In this document: positions 15,447 to 23,559 of the stretch, one piece after another | Layout of the letters: every line of letters begins with the position of its first letter | Position numbering within the stretch: the first letter of the stretch is position 1 | IMG/VR virus record: IMGVR_UViG_3300031873_000001 | Location: 95,537-159,536 of that record | Length of the DNA: 64,000 nt | Direction: 5' to 3' (one strand) | DNA from: a virus | The notes under the pieces: generated by a model | What the model was told of the DNA's origin: nothing | The model's database searches: none | The model's input: the letters and a program-made list of their open reading frames with translations, nothing else | Program-made: the position numbers and the translations under genes

Positions 15447-15595
15447 CTACTCTAAAATTATCTGGCATTTATAGGCTAAGAAACCTCTTTAACGGACATG
15501 CGTATGTCGGCTCCGCTGTTAATTTGAAAAGACGGAATGGGGAACACTTTAGGGTTCTTCGGAGCGGGGGAAAATGCGGCAAGCGCATTTGTTAA
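15443..15595 (+). pseudogene. Truncated GIY-YIG homing endonuclease
   Basis: ATG 15443 overlaps the previous stop. 50 codons give S-G-I-Y-R-L-R-N then H-A-Y-V-G-S-A and K-R-R-x-G-E-H-F-R-V-L-R-S-G, the first half of a GIY-YIG nuclease domain (GIY, YVG, catalytic-side Arg and His). It stops at TAA 15593-15595 before the Glu-containing helix. AT-rich compared with its neighbours. The fragment should be inactive. Its placement at a stop/start junction matches the other endonuclease genes here. Confidence 0.72.
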
Positions 15596-15598
15596 GGT

Positions 15599-15844
15599 AT
15601 GCCAGAAGCAGATCCTAAGTGCGACCAGTGCGGGACGGAGACCGTTCCGTTCGCCGACGATGGAAGGGTGAGGACTTACTACTGCATGCACTGCAATGTC
15701 GAAACCGATAACCGAGGGGTAGCGATATGGAGTTTGAGTTCGATTCCGGATCCCGTTCTGGCCGAAGAGGAAGAGGTTCCGGACGTGATTTCAACCGAGG
15801 ATTTGCTGATGGAGGAAGAGGTTGGAAGTCGTGACGATTCTTGA
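15599..15844 (+). CDS. Small zinc-ribbon protein (81 aa)
   Basis: C-D-Q-C-G and C-M-H-C-N form a four-Cys zinc ribbon in residues 8-33; the rest is acidic (EEEEVPD, EEEV). No function assigned. ATG is only 3 bases after the GIY-YIG fragment stop. Confidence 0.7.
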   Translation: MPEADPKCDQCGTETVPFADDGRVRTYYCMHCNVETDNRGVAIWSLSSIPDPVLAEEEEVPDVISTEDLLMEEEVGSRDDS

Positions 15845-15875
15845 TTTACTCGTCCCCCTAATGTTGGGAGGTTTT

Positions 15876-16247
15876 ATGAAGACCCTCACCGCCTCGGTGA
15901 TCATGCTGGTGGCCTTATGGGTCGGCGTGACCATTTCAGAAGAACTTAACGGGCCGATCGCCAAGGAAATTACTGCCCGGTTTAACTACGCCGGGAAATT
16001 TAAGTTAACCCACTACGTTTACGGGAAGGTTACTTCGAGCGGGGCAAAGGCCTGCTCAAGCGTCGTGGCAGTGGATCCCGCTGTCTTCCCGGAAGGCACG
16101 ATTGTTTACATCGAAGGGGTTGGGTTCCGTTGGTGCGGAGACAAGGGAGGCCTTGTCAAGGGCCACCGGATCGATCTCCGTGGACACCACGTGGACCCTC
16201 CGGACTCGGTAAACGTCTGGGTGGTATTCGATCCACCGAAGAAATGA
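15876..16247 (+). CDS. 3D-domain cell-wall protein with signal peptide (lysis candidate)
   Basis: 123 residues from ATG 15876, which follows gggagg; upstream ATG choices lack a ribosome site. Residues 1-19 form a signal peptide or membrane anchor (MKTLTASVIMLVALWVG). The rest is a double-psi barrel: KLTHYVYGKVTSSGAKACSS, VDPAVFPEGTIVYIEG, and D-K-G-G-L-V-K-G-H-R-I-D-L, with the three Asp residues of the 3D domain (MltA/YabE/RpfB-like lytic transglycosylase barrel). It should act outside the inner membrane on peptidoglycan. The neighbour downstream is a two-TM protein, so the pair may be a lysis cassette. Confidence 0.78.
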   Translation: MKTLTASVIMLVALWVGVTISEELNGPIAKEITARFNYAGKFKLTHYVYGKVTSSGAKACSSVVAVDPAVFPEGTIVYIEGVGFRWCGDKGGLVKGHRIDLRGHHVDPPDSVNVWVVFDPPKK

Positions 16248-16254
16248 GGTTTGG

Positions 16255-16602
16255 GTGACGGACGAGCGGAAGGAATGGATTCTCAAATGGTCGGTTAAGA
16301 TGGTTTCCGGGGCAATGGGACTTGTGATTATGAAGATCATCCATCACATCACCGGCTCGAGTTTTTGGGCTTATCCGAACCTTGGTTCTATAGAGCAGAT
16401 GATGACGTCCCTGGCTATGTTTGTGGGTCTCTGCTGGGGGTTGGAGAGGCCCATTAACGATATAAGAAAATTCTTTGCTTCTCACCACGTGCGCCAGGAA
16501 CCTGACGGGAGAGAGCAGTGGCTAGCCAAGGAGAGGGAGAAGGCGAAGGAGGAGCAGGAACCTCCGGACGACGACAAGATCAGGGTGATAGGCTATCTAT
16601 GA
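16255..16602 (+). CDS. Two-TM membrane protein, holin candidate, with shared C-terminal peptide
   Basis: 115 residues from GTG 16255. Two hydrophobic segments (about 12-32 and 44-62) separated by a short loop, then a long charged cytoplasmic tail. The size and place next to the 3D-domain enzyme fit a holin or an anchor, but no family is recognised. The C-terminus (DDKIRVIGYL) matches a peptide also found at the ends of the proteins finishing at 26528, 27250, 29170 and 29497. Confidence 0.7.
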   Translation: MTDERKEWILKWSVKMVSGAMGLVIMKIIHHITGSSFWAYPNLGSIEQMMTSLAMFVGLCWGLERPINDIRKFFASHHVRQEPDGREQWLAKEREKAKEEQEPPDDDKIRVIGYL

Positions 16603-16691
16603 AACGGCTAGCCCGTTCGACAGGAGCGTTTGATGGGCGAGATCCTTTTATCAAGAGCAAACCATCGGCGGGCTGGCCGCTACTCGGGTGA
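16599..16691 (+). CDS. Very small ORF (30 aa)
   Basis: ATG overlaps the previous stop and TGA overlaps the next ATG, so it fills the interval exactly as a coupled small gene would. Composition (basic N-terminus, FDGRDPFIKSKPSAGW) does not identify it. It may be just a coupling leader. Confidence 0.4.
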   Translation: MKRLARSTGAFDGRDPFIKSKPSAGWPLLG

Positions 16692-16903
16692 TGGCTGTCT
16701 ACACGGATGGGAAGCACCTGGTGGCGGATACCATCGATGAGCTTCATCGATTTGCTGAGAAGATGAATTTGAAGCGGTTGTGGTTTCAGGATCATCGGCA
16801 TCCGCACTACGATCTCACAACGAAGAGAGCAGTCATGCGGGCAATATCCGGAGGGGCTACGATGGTTACCCCTCGGGAGGCGGCCAGCGTAATGACTATC
16901 TAA
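16691..16903 (+). CDS. DUF4031-like protein (70 aa)
   Basis: A-V-Y-T-D-G-x-H-L-V-A-D-T-I-D-E-L-H-R-F-A, then L-W-F-Q-D-H-R-H-P-H-Y-D-L-T and R-A-V-M-R-A, match the DUF4031 family pattern (short proteins with conserved H-Y-D-L). Function unknown; often encoded by phages and actinobacteria. ATG 16691 preferred to GTG 16688. Confidence 0.75.
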   Translation: MAVYTDGKHLVADTIDELHRFAEKMNLKRLWFQDHRHPHYDLTTKRAVMRAISGGATMVTPREAASVMTI

Positions 16904-16912
16904 GGAGGAACC

Positions 16913-17113
16913 GTGGATGCAATTCTAAGGTTCGTCGTCGATCACCCGCAGGTTCACGGGGCCCTGTTCTGGATCCACGTGATCAGCGGGCTCGTGGTCT
17001 TTCTGGTGGCCGTGGCCGCTCTTACGCCGCTTTTATGGTTTCTCGTCGATTCATGGCTTCGGGAGAACATCAAATACACCTACAGCCGGAAGTCCAATGA
17101 GTATATTGGATGA
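16913..17113 (+). CDS. Small membrane protein (66 aa)
   Basis: GTG 16913 after aaggagg. One or two hydrophobic segments in residues 18-48 (LFWIHVISGLVVFLVAVAAL) and a polar C-terminus with several Tyr/Lys. No family recognised. Overlaps the next gene by 17 bases. Confidence 0.68.
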   Translation: MDAILRFVVDHPQVHGALFWIHVISGLVVFLVAVAALTPLLWFLVDSWLRENIKYTYSRKSNEYIG

Positions 17114-17297
17114 AGATAAGGTTATTTCGCTCGGAGAGGATGCCATCCGGGAGTGTGCCGCCGAAGGCCACCAGGATAAGATGAAATACTTTGGCTGGGA
17201 TCGATGCCGTTGCGGAGAGGTCTTTTACTGTCCTAAGTGCGGGAAGTCTGTTGTCCCGATCGGAGAATTTGTGGGAGGATGCGAGGAGCACAAATGA
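17097..17297 (+). CDS. Small zinc-ribbon protein (66 aa)
   Basis: C-R-C-G-E-V-F-Y-C-P-K-C-G is a compact zinc ribbon (residues 36-48), with one more Cys near the end. Function unknown. It ends on the ATG of the next gene. Confidence 0.7.
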   Translation: MSILDEDKVISLGEDAIRECAAEGHQDKMKYFGWDRCRCGEVFYCPKCGKSVVPIGEFVGGCEEHK

Positions 17298-17671
17298 GAA
17301 GATTTATCAATGCGATCAGGGGGTTTTTTGGCTGGCGGGAGCGGATGATACCCGCTCGACCGACGTGTCATATCTTGGAGCTGATAGGTAAGGCCGGACG
17401 GGGTCGGAAGCTGGACGGCGGGAATATCCACTACGTCACGATTGACCGGGTGCTTTTCAAGTGCTCGGTCTGCGGGTCGAAGAAGGAGTATGCCACTCTT
17501 CCCGTCAACCACTATAGTGAGGAATACGTCGATCTCATAAATCAAGTCCACAAGGTCGCCTTCGGGGACGATCCGAGCGACTGGGGCTTTGATACCCATG
17601 AGGTCATCCGGATGGTTTTCGATGCGATCATAACCAGGGGAAAGATTCCCGTCTCGATGGGGGTGCAATGA
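17294..17671 (+). CDS. Hypothetical protein with C-x-x-C (125 aa)
   Basis: ATG 17294 overlaps the previous stop. A basic amphipathic N-terminus (MRRFINAIRGFFGWRERM) is followed by one C-S-V-C-G knuckle and an alpha/beta C-terminal half. No family recognised. Overlaps the ParB-like gene by 4 bases. Confidence 0.68.
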   Translation: MRRFINAIRGFFGWRERMIPARPTCHILELIGKAGRGRKLDGGNIHYVTIDRVLFKCSVCGSKKEYATLPVNHYSEEYVDLINQVHKVAFGDDPSDWGFDTHEVIRMVFDAIITRGKIPVSMGVQ

Positions 17672-18711
17672 AGAAGCAGAAGCAGAAAAGGTCGTTCCGA
17701 AGAGTCGTCGACAAGTTCGGGAAAGGGCGAAAGCCTGTCCCGGTCGAAGAAGCCCCAAAAGAGGGGGAGAGCCCGAGCGAGGCTACTACCCCTCCCCAGG
17801 CCGAGAAAAGCCTCCCAGAAGCCCCTGTAGCCCCTACGGAAGCCCCCCATGAGGGTTCTCAGGCGCCACAGCCTGTCCCCGGGTCGGGAATTACCCCTAC
17901 GGAGGGGATCCAGGGGGTCACAGCCGTTCCGGGCGTGGTTCAGATGGTCGACCCGGACAAGCTCGTGGCCAACGACTGGAATCCCAACCAGATGACGGAC
18001 GATGAGTTCGATCGACTGGTGGAGGAGATCGGAACGATGGGCTATATCTCCTACGCCGAGGTCGTCCCGCTCGACAGCGGGAATTACCGGATTCTTGGGG
18101 GAGAGCACCGGATCAGGGCGATTAAGGTCTTGCGGGAGCAGGATCCCGATAAGTGGCGCCAGATCCCCGTGAACGTCTTGACCGATGCCCGGTTTCAGGA
18201 TGTGGACCTCCAGAAGTTTCTGACCGTCCGTCTGAACGTTCTGCGGGGTAGGATGAACCCCTTGAAGTTCAAGAAACTTTACGAGGACATGGCCATCCGG
18301 TACGGCGATGAGGCGTTGCAGAAGCTGTTCGCCTTTACCGATCGGGGGAAGTTTGAAGAGCTCCTAAAAAACGTCGGGGAAGGCTTGGGGCAGTCGGGGG
18401 CCCCAAAGAAGGTCGTCGATGAGTTTGCTCGCATGTCCAAGAACGTCAACTCGATGGAGGGATTGTCCGCTCTCCTCCGGAAACTATTCTTAGAGCACGG
18501 GGATCAGCTCCGGTCGAATTTCATGGTCTTTTCGTACCAAGGGAGCGACAAGAAGATTCTGTTCGTCGTGGCCAATGATGCCGTCTTTGAACTTGCTGAG
18601 CAAATTGCTACCCGTGCCTATGATCATGGGCAGGACGTGAACGCACCCTTCGAGCAGGCTTTCCGCTGGTATCAGACTCAGAACCCTGTGCCTGCTACAG
18701 AAACTCTTTAG
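17668..18711 (+). CDS. ParB/Srx-like nuclease-domain protein
   Basis: 347 residues. The first 90 are basic, then Pro/Ala/Glu-rich and probably disordered. A ParB-like domain follows (about 91-190): P-D-K-L-V-A-N-D-W-N-P-N, L-V-E-E-I-G, P-L-D-S-G-N-Y-R-I-L-G-G-E-H-R-I-R-A, with the G-E-H-R-x-R-A nucleotide-binding motif. The C-terminal 150 residues are unassigned. ParB-type domains bind CTP or act as nucleases and occur in phage DNA modification and partition systems. Near the terminase genes, it could mark or process DNA for packaging (inference). Confidence 0.85.
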   Translation: MKKQKQKRSFRRVVDKFGKGRKPVPVEEAPKEGESPSEATTPPQAEKSLPEAPVAPTEAPHEGSQAPQPVPGSGITPTEGIQGVTAVPGVVQMVDPDKLVANDWNPNQMTDDEFDRLVEEIGTMGYISYAEVVPLDSGNYRILGGEHRIRAIKVLREQDPDKWRQIPVNVLTDARFQDVDLQKFLTVRLNVLRGRMNPLKFKKLYEDMAIRYGDEALQKLFAFTDRGKFEELLKNVGEGLGQSGAPKKVVDEFARMSKNVNSMEGLSALLRKLFLEHGDQLRSNFMVFSYQGSDKKILFVVANDAVFELAEQIATRAYDHGQDVNAPFEQAFRWYQTQNPVPATETL

Positions 18712-18734
18712 GCATTAGAATAAGGAGACCCACC

Positions 18735-19574
18735 ATGATGAAGATCGAAGAAGTAGAAGTCCTGCGGAATAAGAAGCGGGACTTTCTCGACCGCCTCGAG
18801 AAGTTTATCGGCGTGTCCCACCTGAACGGAGCCCGGTCGGCGGGCCTGAAAGCCAAGATGGAGTGGCTTTACGAGCTTCGTCGCCAAAAGAGCGATGAGG
18901 TGAACGACGTAGCCGAGGCGTTTATCAAGGTCATCGAATCCACCAGGGACATGTGCGGGAGATCTGTGGAGTTCCTGCAGGGCTACAAGGACGTCGCCCA
19001 GCGGACGCAGGAGACTGCCTCGGCCATGATGGAACGGGGCATGATCAAGATGATCACCGACGACGACATTGGCCTTAACTTCTCCGGGGATGCCTTCCTT
19101 CTTAACTGGGAGAAGGGCGTCTCGATGATCAACGACGCTTCGGAGGAGTTTTTCTACTATCTCCTCGTCCTGATCTTCCCGGCCTGGGTCGATCCGGCCA
19201 TCACGAGCGGGCAGATGGAGATCGTGCGGACGTTCGGGGCTTCCCTGTCCCGGACAAGACCGTCCAAGCACGAGGAGGACCGCCTTCTCAACCCATGCGA
19301 TGTGAGCACAGCTTACGCTACTGACCTGTCTGTGAGCCTCGAGAATCTTACCATCGAAGAGCTCAAGGCTAAGTATCTCGCATCGCTCGTAAACTCCATC
19401 GGGGATATGGAGCGAAAGATGATGGAGTTCCGGGGGCAGGTCGCCGACGAGTGTAAGCGCCTGCGGGAGCTCGAGCGGACGTTGCAGTTAGCTCCTCTTC
19501 CGGAGGTGCCTGTTCCTCCGGCTGTGGAATCGCCAACCGCACCCGAATCGCCCATCCCTCCACCGGCCGTTTAA
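18735..19574 (+). CDS. Hypothetical helical protein with Pro-rich tail (279 aa)
   Basis: Long helical segments with heptad-like patterns at both ends (residues 1-45 and 200-255), a hydrophobic aromatic middle (FFYYLLVLIFPAWV) that might touch a membrane, and a C-terminal Pro/Glu/Ser tail (VPVPPAVESPTAPESP). No recognised domain. Confidence 0.72.
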   Translation: MMKIEEVEVLRNKKRDFLDRLEKFIGVSHLNGARSAGLKAKMEWLYELRRQKSDEVNDVAEAFIKVIESTRDMCGRSVEFLQGYKDVAQRTQETASAMMERGMIKMITDDDIGLNFSGDAFLLNWEKGVSMINDASEEFFYYLLVLIFPAWVDPAITSGQMEIVRTFGASLSRTRPSKHEEDRLLNPCDVSTAYATDLSVSLENLTIEELKAKYLASLVNSIGDMERKMMEFRGQVADECKRLRELERTLQLAPLPEVPVPPAVESPTAPESPIPPPAV

Positions 19575-19589
19575 CCCGGGAGGTGTACC

Positions 19590-19790
19590 TTGGGACCGGT
19601 AACTAAAACCGTCGTCCTCAAGATCACACTTAGGGAGGAAGAACCGGATACGTCGATCCCCGAGTTTCTTGATGCTCTCCGGACGGGAAAATCGGAGGGG
19701 ATTCAAGCCATGATGAAGGGAATGAGCTTTGAAGTCTTTGAGGACGTAAGAAGCGTTTCTATCGGACCACCTTCAAAAGCAACCTCTTGA
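19590..19790 (+). CDS. Hypothetical protein (66 aa)
   Basis: TTG 19590 follows gggaggtg at a good distance. Strand-rich N-terminus (TKTVVLKITLREEE) and a C-terminal strand (FEVFEDVRSVSIG), suggesting a small alpha/beta fold. Unknown function. Confidence 0.62.
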   Translation: MGPVTKTVVLKITLREEEPDTSIPEFLDALRTGKSEGIQAMMKGMSFEVFEDVRSVSIGPPSKATS

Positions 19791-19796
19791 TTACGG

Positions 19797-20567
19797 ATGC
19801 CAAAACATTATCGTCATCGAGTCAACAGCGGGGGAAGGACGTTTGCTAAAATACCCTTCCCCCGAGCGAAGATTGAACGTCTTCGCGGCCTAATCTGCTT
19901 TCCCGAGGTAGATCGGAGAATCAGGGAAGGCCAGCCCGCCCTAAAAATAGCGGAGTTCATCCAGAGCCAGAACGAATACACGGACGTTAAGCTCGAAAGC
20001 CTTCGCCGGGTTGTGGACGCATTCCGAGAGTCTATTCCGCCCGGCGAACTTGCCTCGACCAGAATCCCTCCCACCATATCTAAGGCTATCGAAGCTCTTG
20101 AGGCCGGAATCCGGCCTATCAAGGAACTGTGGGAGATTTATGCCATCCAGAAGGAACGCCTGAATATCGATCTCGCCACCGAGCGCCAGATTCACAAGAT
20201 TTTCAAGAACGCTTTTGAGGTTGAGGTCGCCCGGAAGATTCTCGAGACGATCATGGACAAGGAAATGGATCTAGGGATTTTCAGAAGGCACGTGCCTTGG
20301 ATGGAAGGTGGTGGGCCGGACGACATGAGCCGCATTATGTCGGATGCCCACAAGCAGTTCGGTCATAGCCGGGCTCTCATGAACGTCTTGGAGACGCCGG
20401 AGAAGCGGACCAGGGTCCTCGGGGTTATCCGGAAGCTAAGGGGCCTCGGGCCGGAGGGGATGTCCAAGCTCATTGGAATGAGGCCGTCTATCGATGCGGT
20501 CCAGGAGGGAAGGCGGCCAAAAGCCAGACGGGGGAATATGGCGGTTGAGGTGGACGTGGAAAGATGA
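19797..20567 (+). CDS. Candidate small terminase subunit or terminase-associated protein
   Basis: 256 residues, basic N-terminus, almost all helical, overlapping the large terminase gene by 4 bases. Residues 30-75 (EVDRRIREGQPALKIAEFIQ...LESLRRVVDAFRE) look like a helix-turn-helix similar to DNA-recognition helices of small terminases. Assignment rests on position and character; sequence similarity to a known small subunit is not evident. It would bind the packaging site and load the large subunit. Confidence 0.55.
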   Translation: MPKHYRHRVNSGGRTFAKIPFPRAKIERLRGLICFPEVDRRIREGQPALKIAEFIQSQNEYTDVKLESLRRVVDAFRESIPPGELASTRIPPTISKAIEALEAGIRPIKELWEIYAIQKERLNIDLATERQIHKIFKNAFEVEVARKILETIMDKEMDLGIFRRHVPWMEGGGPDDMSRIMSDAHKQFGHSRALMNVLETPEKRTRVLGVIRKLRGLGPEGMSKLIGMRPSIDAVQEGRRPKARRGNMAVEVDVER

Positions 20568-22570
20568 TCGAAACTTCAGGGGGACATAGCCGGAGCATCC
20601 GGACGGTGGATGATGCTCTCTGGGACACCATACCTGAATTGCAGGGGTTGGGTCCCGATGAGATCGAAGCCATCATGTTGTATGTCCGGAACCTGGATGT
20701 TATTGGGGAGGATTTCGAAAAGACCCTCAGTCGCATGGAATACAAGAGCCAGCCCGTAGATATAGAAACCTTTCTGACCAACGATTACTTTTTCGGGCGG
20801 TTGGGGATCCAGGTTTTCCCCAAGATCATCGATGATCTCTACGAGCTATTCTCCGGGGAGTATTATGAAGCCCTGGTGACCGGGGCGATCGGATGGGGCA
20901 AGACCACGGTCGTGGATGTAGCCGAGCTCTACTCCCTCTATCAGACGTCCCTTCTGCGGAGCCCGCAGATGACCTACGGTCAGATGGAGACCACTTCGAT
21001 CGTCATCTCCTTCATCTCTCTCACCCTGAAGCTTGCCAAGCACGTTGTGTTCGGGGAAATTGCCGCCATGCTGAACGCCATCCCCTACTTTCGGGAGGAG
21101 TTCAAGTTTGCAGAGACGCAGGAGGAGCTTAGGTTCCCGAACAAGATTTTCCTCTCCGTTGCCAGCTCGCAGGATACTTCCGTTCTCGGACAAAATGTGA
21201 TCAGTGCTGTAGTTGATGAAACTAACTTCATGGATCTCGGTCATAAAAACAAGGCCATCCCGATTTTCGGGACGAGGATTTATGGCAAGGCCGAGGGACT
21301 TTACTACGCCTTGAGCCGGCGCATGCAGTCCCGTTACATGAAGCACGGGAAGCTCCCCGGCATCCTGTTCCTGGTGTCGTCCAAGCGGAGCAAGACCGAC
21401 TTTCTGGACCGGAAGATCGCAGAGGTCAAGAACGATCCTCACGTGTTCGTGCGGGATTATTCGCTGTGGGATACTCGGGAACAGGTTTTTATGCAGAGCA
21501 AGAGGTTCCGGGTGTTCGTCGGCAACGAGCGGATCCCGTCGCGGATTCTTTCTCCCGGAGAGGAGCCCCTCCTCGAGGAGGGGTGCTTCATTATCGAAGT
21601 CCCGGAGGACTTCCGGAAGAACTTTGAGGACGATATCGATGGGTCACTCAGGGACTTTGCCGGGATCTCCACGACGGCGATCAACCCCTTCATCCACCGT
21701 AGGGAGAAGATCGCCCAGGCCTTCGATCGGGAGAGGGAGAGGAAGAACCCCTTCCGTTGCGGGGGAAGCCTCATCCACATGAGCGGGGAGAGGTATACGA
21801 TCGACTGGGACTATCTCTGCACGACCAACGAGCGGGGTGAGAGGGTCCCACGGGAGAGCCCGGATGCCCCACGGTTCGTTCACATTGACACATCGAAGTC
21901 CGGCGACCGAACGGGTGTGGTCATCGCTCACTCTGCGGGGAAGGTTCGGGTCAAGAGGCAGAAGCGGGAGGAGTCCGAGGAGAACGTCCTCATGGAATAT
22001 TTTGAGGAGGTTCCTGTCATCCGGACCGACCTTACTCTGGCGGTCCAGGCTCCACCGGGCGGGGAGATCAGCTTTGCGGAGATCAGGGGTATCATCTACG
22101 ACTTCGTGGAGCATGGGTTCCACATTCTGAAGATCACGGCAGATACCTACCAGAGCGCGGACAGCATCCAGCAGTTCAACGCCCGGGGCTTCGATGCGAC
22201 CATCCAGTCCGTGGACACGACGCCGGAGCCCTACCGGTCCTGCCGGACGTCTCTCTATGAGGATCGGGCGATCTTCTACCACTACTATATCCTCGAGAAG
22301 GAACTACGGGAGCTTCAATACGACGTGGGGAGTCAGAAGATCGATCACCCCGAAGGTGGGAGCAAGGACGTCGCCGATGGGCTTGCTGGGGTGACCTACC
22401 AGATCGACATGCACACCGTGTCCGGGGCAGAGCTTCCGGAGCCGAGGCTTGGGATCAGCGAATCGCCCGAACCCGAGGATGAGGGGCCCAAGGGAGACTC
22501 CTGGGTGATCGGGGGGATGATTCCACAGGAAGAGGGAGGGAGGGGAGGATGGCCAACAAGACCCCGATAG
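20564..22570 (+). CDS. terL: Terminase large subunit
   Basis: 668 residues. ATPase domain: adenine-binding region, Walker A variant G-A-I-G-W-G-K-T-T (about 107-115), Walker B I-S-A-V-V-D-E (213-219) with the following T-N-F coupling motif. Nuclease domain (RNase H-like): H-I-D-T-S-K-S-G-D at about 440, I-T-A-D-T-Y-Q near 528, and D-V-A-D-G-L-A near 608, giving the acidic triad. It pumps DNA into the prohead and cuts the concatemer. Length is in the normal range. The C-terminal 60 residues are Pro/Gly/Glu-rich. Confidence 0.93.
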   Translation: MIETSGGHSRSIRTVDDALWDTIPELQGLGPDEIEAIMLYVRNLDVIGEDFEKTLSRMEYKSQPVDIETFLTNDYFFGRLGIQVFPKIIDDLYELFSGEYYEALVTGAIGWGKTTVVDVAELYSLYQTSLLRSPQMTYGQMETTSIVISFISLTLKLAKHVVFGEIAAMLNAIPYFREEFKFAETQEELRFPNKIFLSVASSQDTSVLGQNVISAVVDETNFMDLGHKNKAIPIFGTRIYGKAEGLYYALSRRMQSRYMKHGKLPGILFLVSSKRSKTDFLDRKIAEVKNDPHVFVRDYSLWDTREQVFMQSKRFRVFVGNERIPSRILSPGEEPLLEEGCFIIEVPEDFRKNFEDDIDGSLRDFAGISTTAINPFIHRREKIAQAFDRERERKNPFRCGGSLIHMSGERYTIDWDYLCTTNERGERVPRESPDAPRFVHIDTSKSGDRTGVVIAHSAGKVRVKRQKREESEENVLMEYFEEVPVIRTDLTLAVQAPPGGEISFAEIRGIIYDFVEHGFHILKITADTYQSADSIQQFNARGFDATIQSVDTTPEPYRSCRTSLYEDRAIFYHYYILEKELRELQYDVGSQKIDHPEGGSKDVADGLAGVTYQIDMHTVSGAELPEPRLGISESPEPEDEGPKGDSWVIGGMIPQEEGGRGGWPTRPR

Positions 22571-22785
22571 TTCAAAGGTTCGTGCGGGCGGTTTTAATCG
22601 ATGCAGACATGTCTACGATAACCGGACGGGGATTCGATCCAAATGGCCTTCAGGATCTCGCCACGAAGGTCATGGGGACAGAGGTCACGATCGCCGGTGA
22701 GGGGGCAGGTAAGATAATCAAGTCGTGGGTTGAGGGCCGGAAGGTGTGTGTGGATATCCGGATGAAGAAAGGGCTGTGGCTATGA
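22549..22785 (+). CDS. Hypothetical protein (78 aa)
   Basis: Starts 22 bases inside the terminase gene, after a gggaggggagg ribosome site. Alpha/beta composition with VRAVLIDADMSTITGRGFDPNGL and a final VCVDIRMKKG strand. Unknown. Confidence 0.65.
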   Translation: MANKTPIVQRFVRAVLIDADMSTITGRGFDPNGLQDLATKVMGTEVTIAGEGAGKIIKSWVEGRKVCVDIRMKKGLWL

Positions 22786-23060
22786 GCGTCCTTCCCCGTA
22801 TCCCCCGGAATTACGAAGAGGATCCCGATCTGACGTATCTCTGGCGTAGGATATGCGAGGCCTTCAAGCTGAAGAACATGTTTCACGTTACGTGCCCGAA
22901 ATGCCACCAGGAAACCATCGTTCATCTCGGAATGCGGAAGTGCCAGATCAAGCACCTTCTTGATTGCTGTCTGCATGTCATTACGAGACGCATGACGATG
23001 GAGAGAGGGGCCGGACTTGTGGATCAGCTCTACAAAAAATACTCTGATACGTCCGAGTAG
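22782..23060 (+). CDS. Hypothetical Cys-containing protein (92 aa)
   Basis: ATG 22782 overlaps the previous stop. C-P-K-C-H in the middle plus C-x...-D-C-C further on could bind a metal. Basic C-terminal helix. No family recognised. Confidence 0.68.
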   Translation: MSVLPRIPRNYEEDPDLTYLWRRICEAFKLKNMFHVTCPKCHQETIVHLGMRKCQIKHLLDCCLHVITRRMTMERGAGLVDQLYKKYSDTSE

Positions 23061-23255
23061 ATGACCCATTATTACGCCTGGAAAAACAACCCAAAGCGAA
23101 AACAGCTATACGGTCGGGAGTGCCGTGTTATCGCACGGGGTTCAATGAATAGCATTCTAGTGGAGTTTACTGACGGCCAGCGGGAATGCGTATCCCGAAA
23201 TTCCGTTCGGAGGCTTCCCCTGCGATCTGGGATGAATGGCCATGCCCGAGGCTGA
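23061..23255 (+). CDS. Small conserved-looking protein (64 aa)
   Basis: ATG follows the previous stop directly. H-Y-Y-A-W-K-N-N-P-K-R, then R-E-C-R-V-I-A-R-G-x-M-N-S-I-L-V-E-F, gives a small basic beta-barrel-like protein. The pattern seems familiar from other phage genomes but no function is known. Overlaps the next gene. Confidence 0.68.
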   Translation: MTHYYAWKNNPKRKQLYGRECRVIARGSMNSILVEFTDGQRECVSRNSVRRLPLRSGMNGHARG

Positions 23256-23529
23256 AGAGATTATCAGGATTCTTACGGCGTCTGCCCCGATGTGGAACGG
23301 GTCTAAGTTCGATGAGATCATTAAGACCCTGCCAGTCTGCTCGGCCTGTGTCCGGAGGATCAGGAACAAGAAGAACCGGGGGCTGAGGAAGTGCAAGAAG
23401 CAGGAAATGATTCGGTGTTGTCTGCTGGACCGGGAGCACGATGCCCGACGCTGGCCAGTCCTGCGGGATGCCAAGAGGATGCTTCGGAGGATGGGGATCA
23501 CGACTTCTGCTGTGACCGATATGACGTAG
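23236..23529 (+). CDS. Hypothetical Cys-rich protein (97 aa)
   Basis: ATG 23236 or 23242. C-S-A-C and later C-K-K-x-x-x-x-x-C-C could form a zinc site between basic helices (VRRIRNKKNRGLRK). Probably nucleic-acid binding; unassigned. Confidence 0.62.
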   Translation: MAMPEAEEIIRILTASAPMWNGSKFDEIIKTLPVCSACVRRIRNKKNRGLRKCKKQEMIRCCLLDREHDARRWPVLRDAKRMLRRMGITTSAVTDMT

Positions 23530-23559
23530 TGCAGTTAACCTTTAATGCAAGGAGGAAGT

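Noticed and set aside
18157-18165. A further TGGCGCCAG match inside the ParB-like gene
   Set aside because: Lies within coding sequence and matches only the first nine bases of the element; probably chance.
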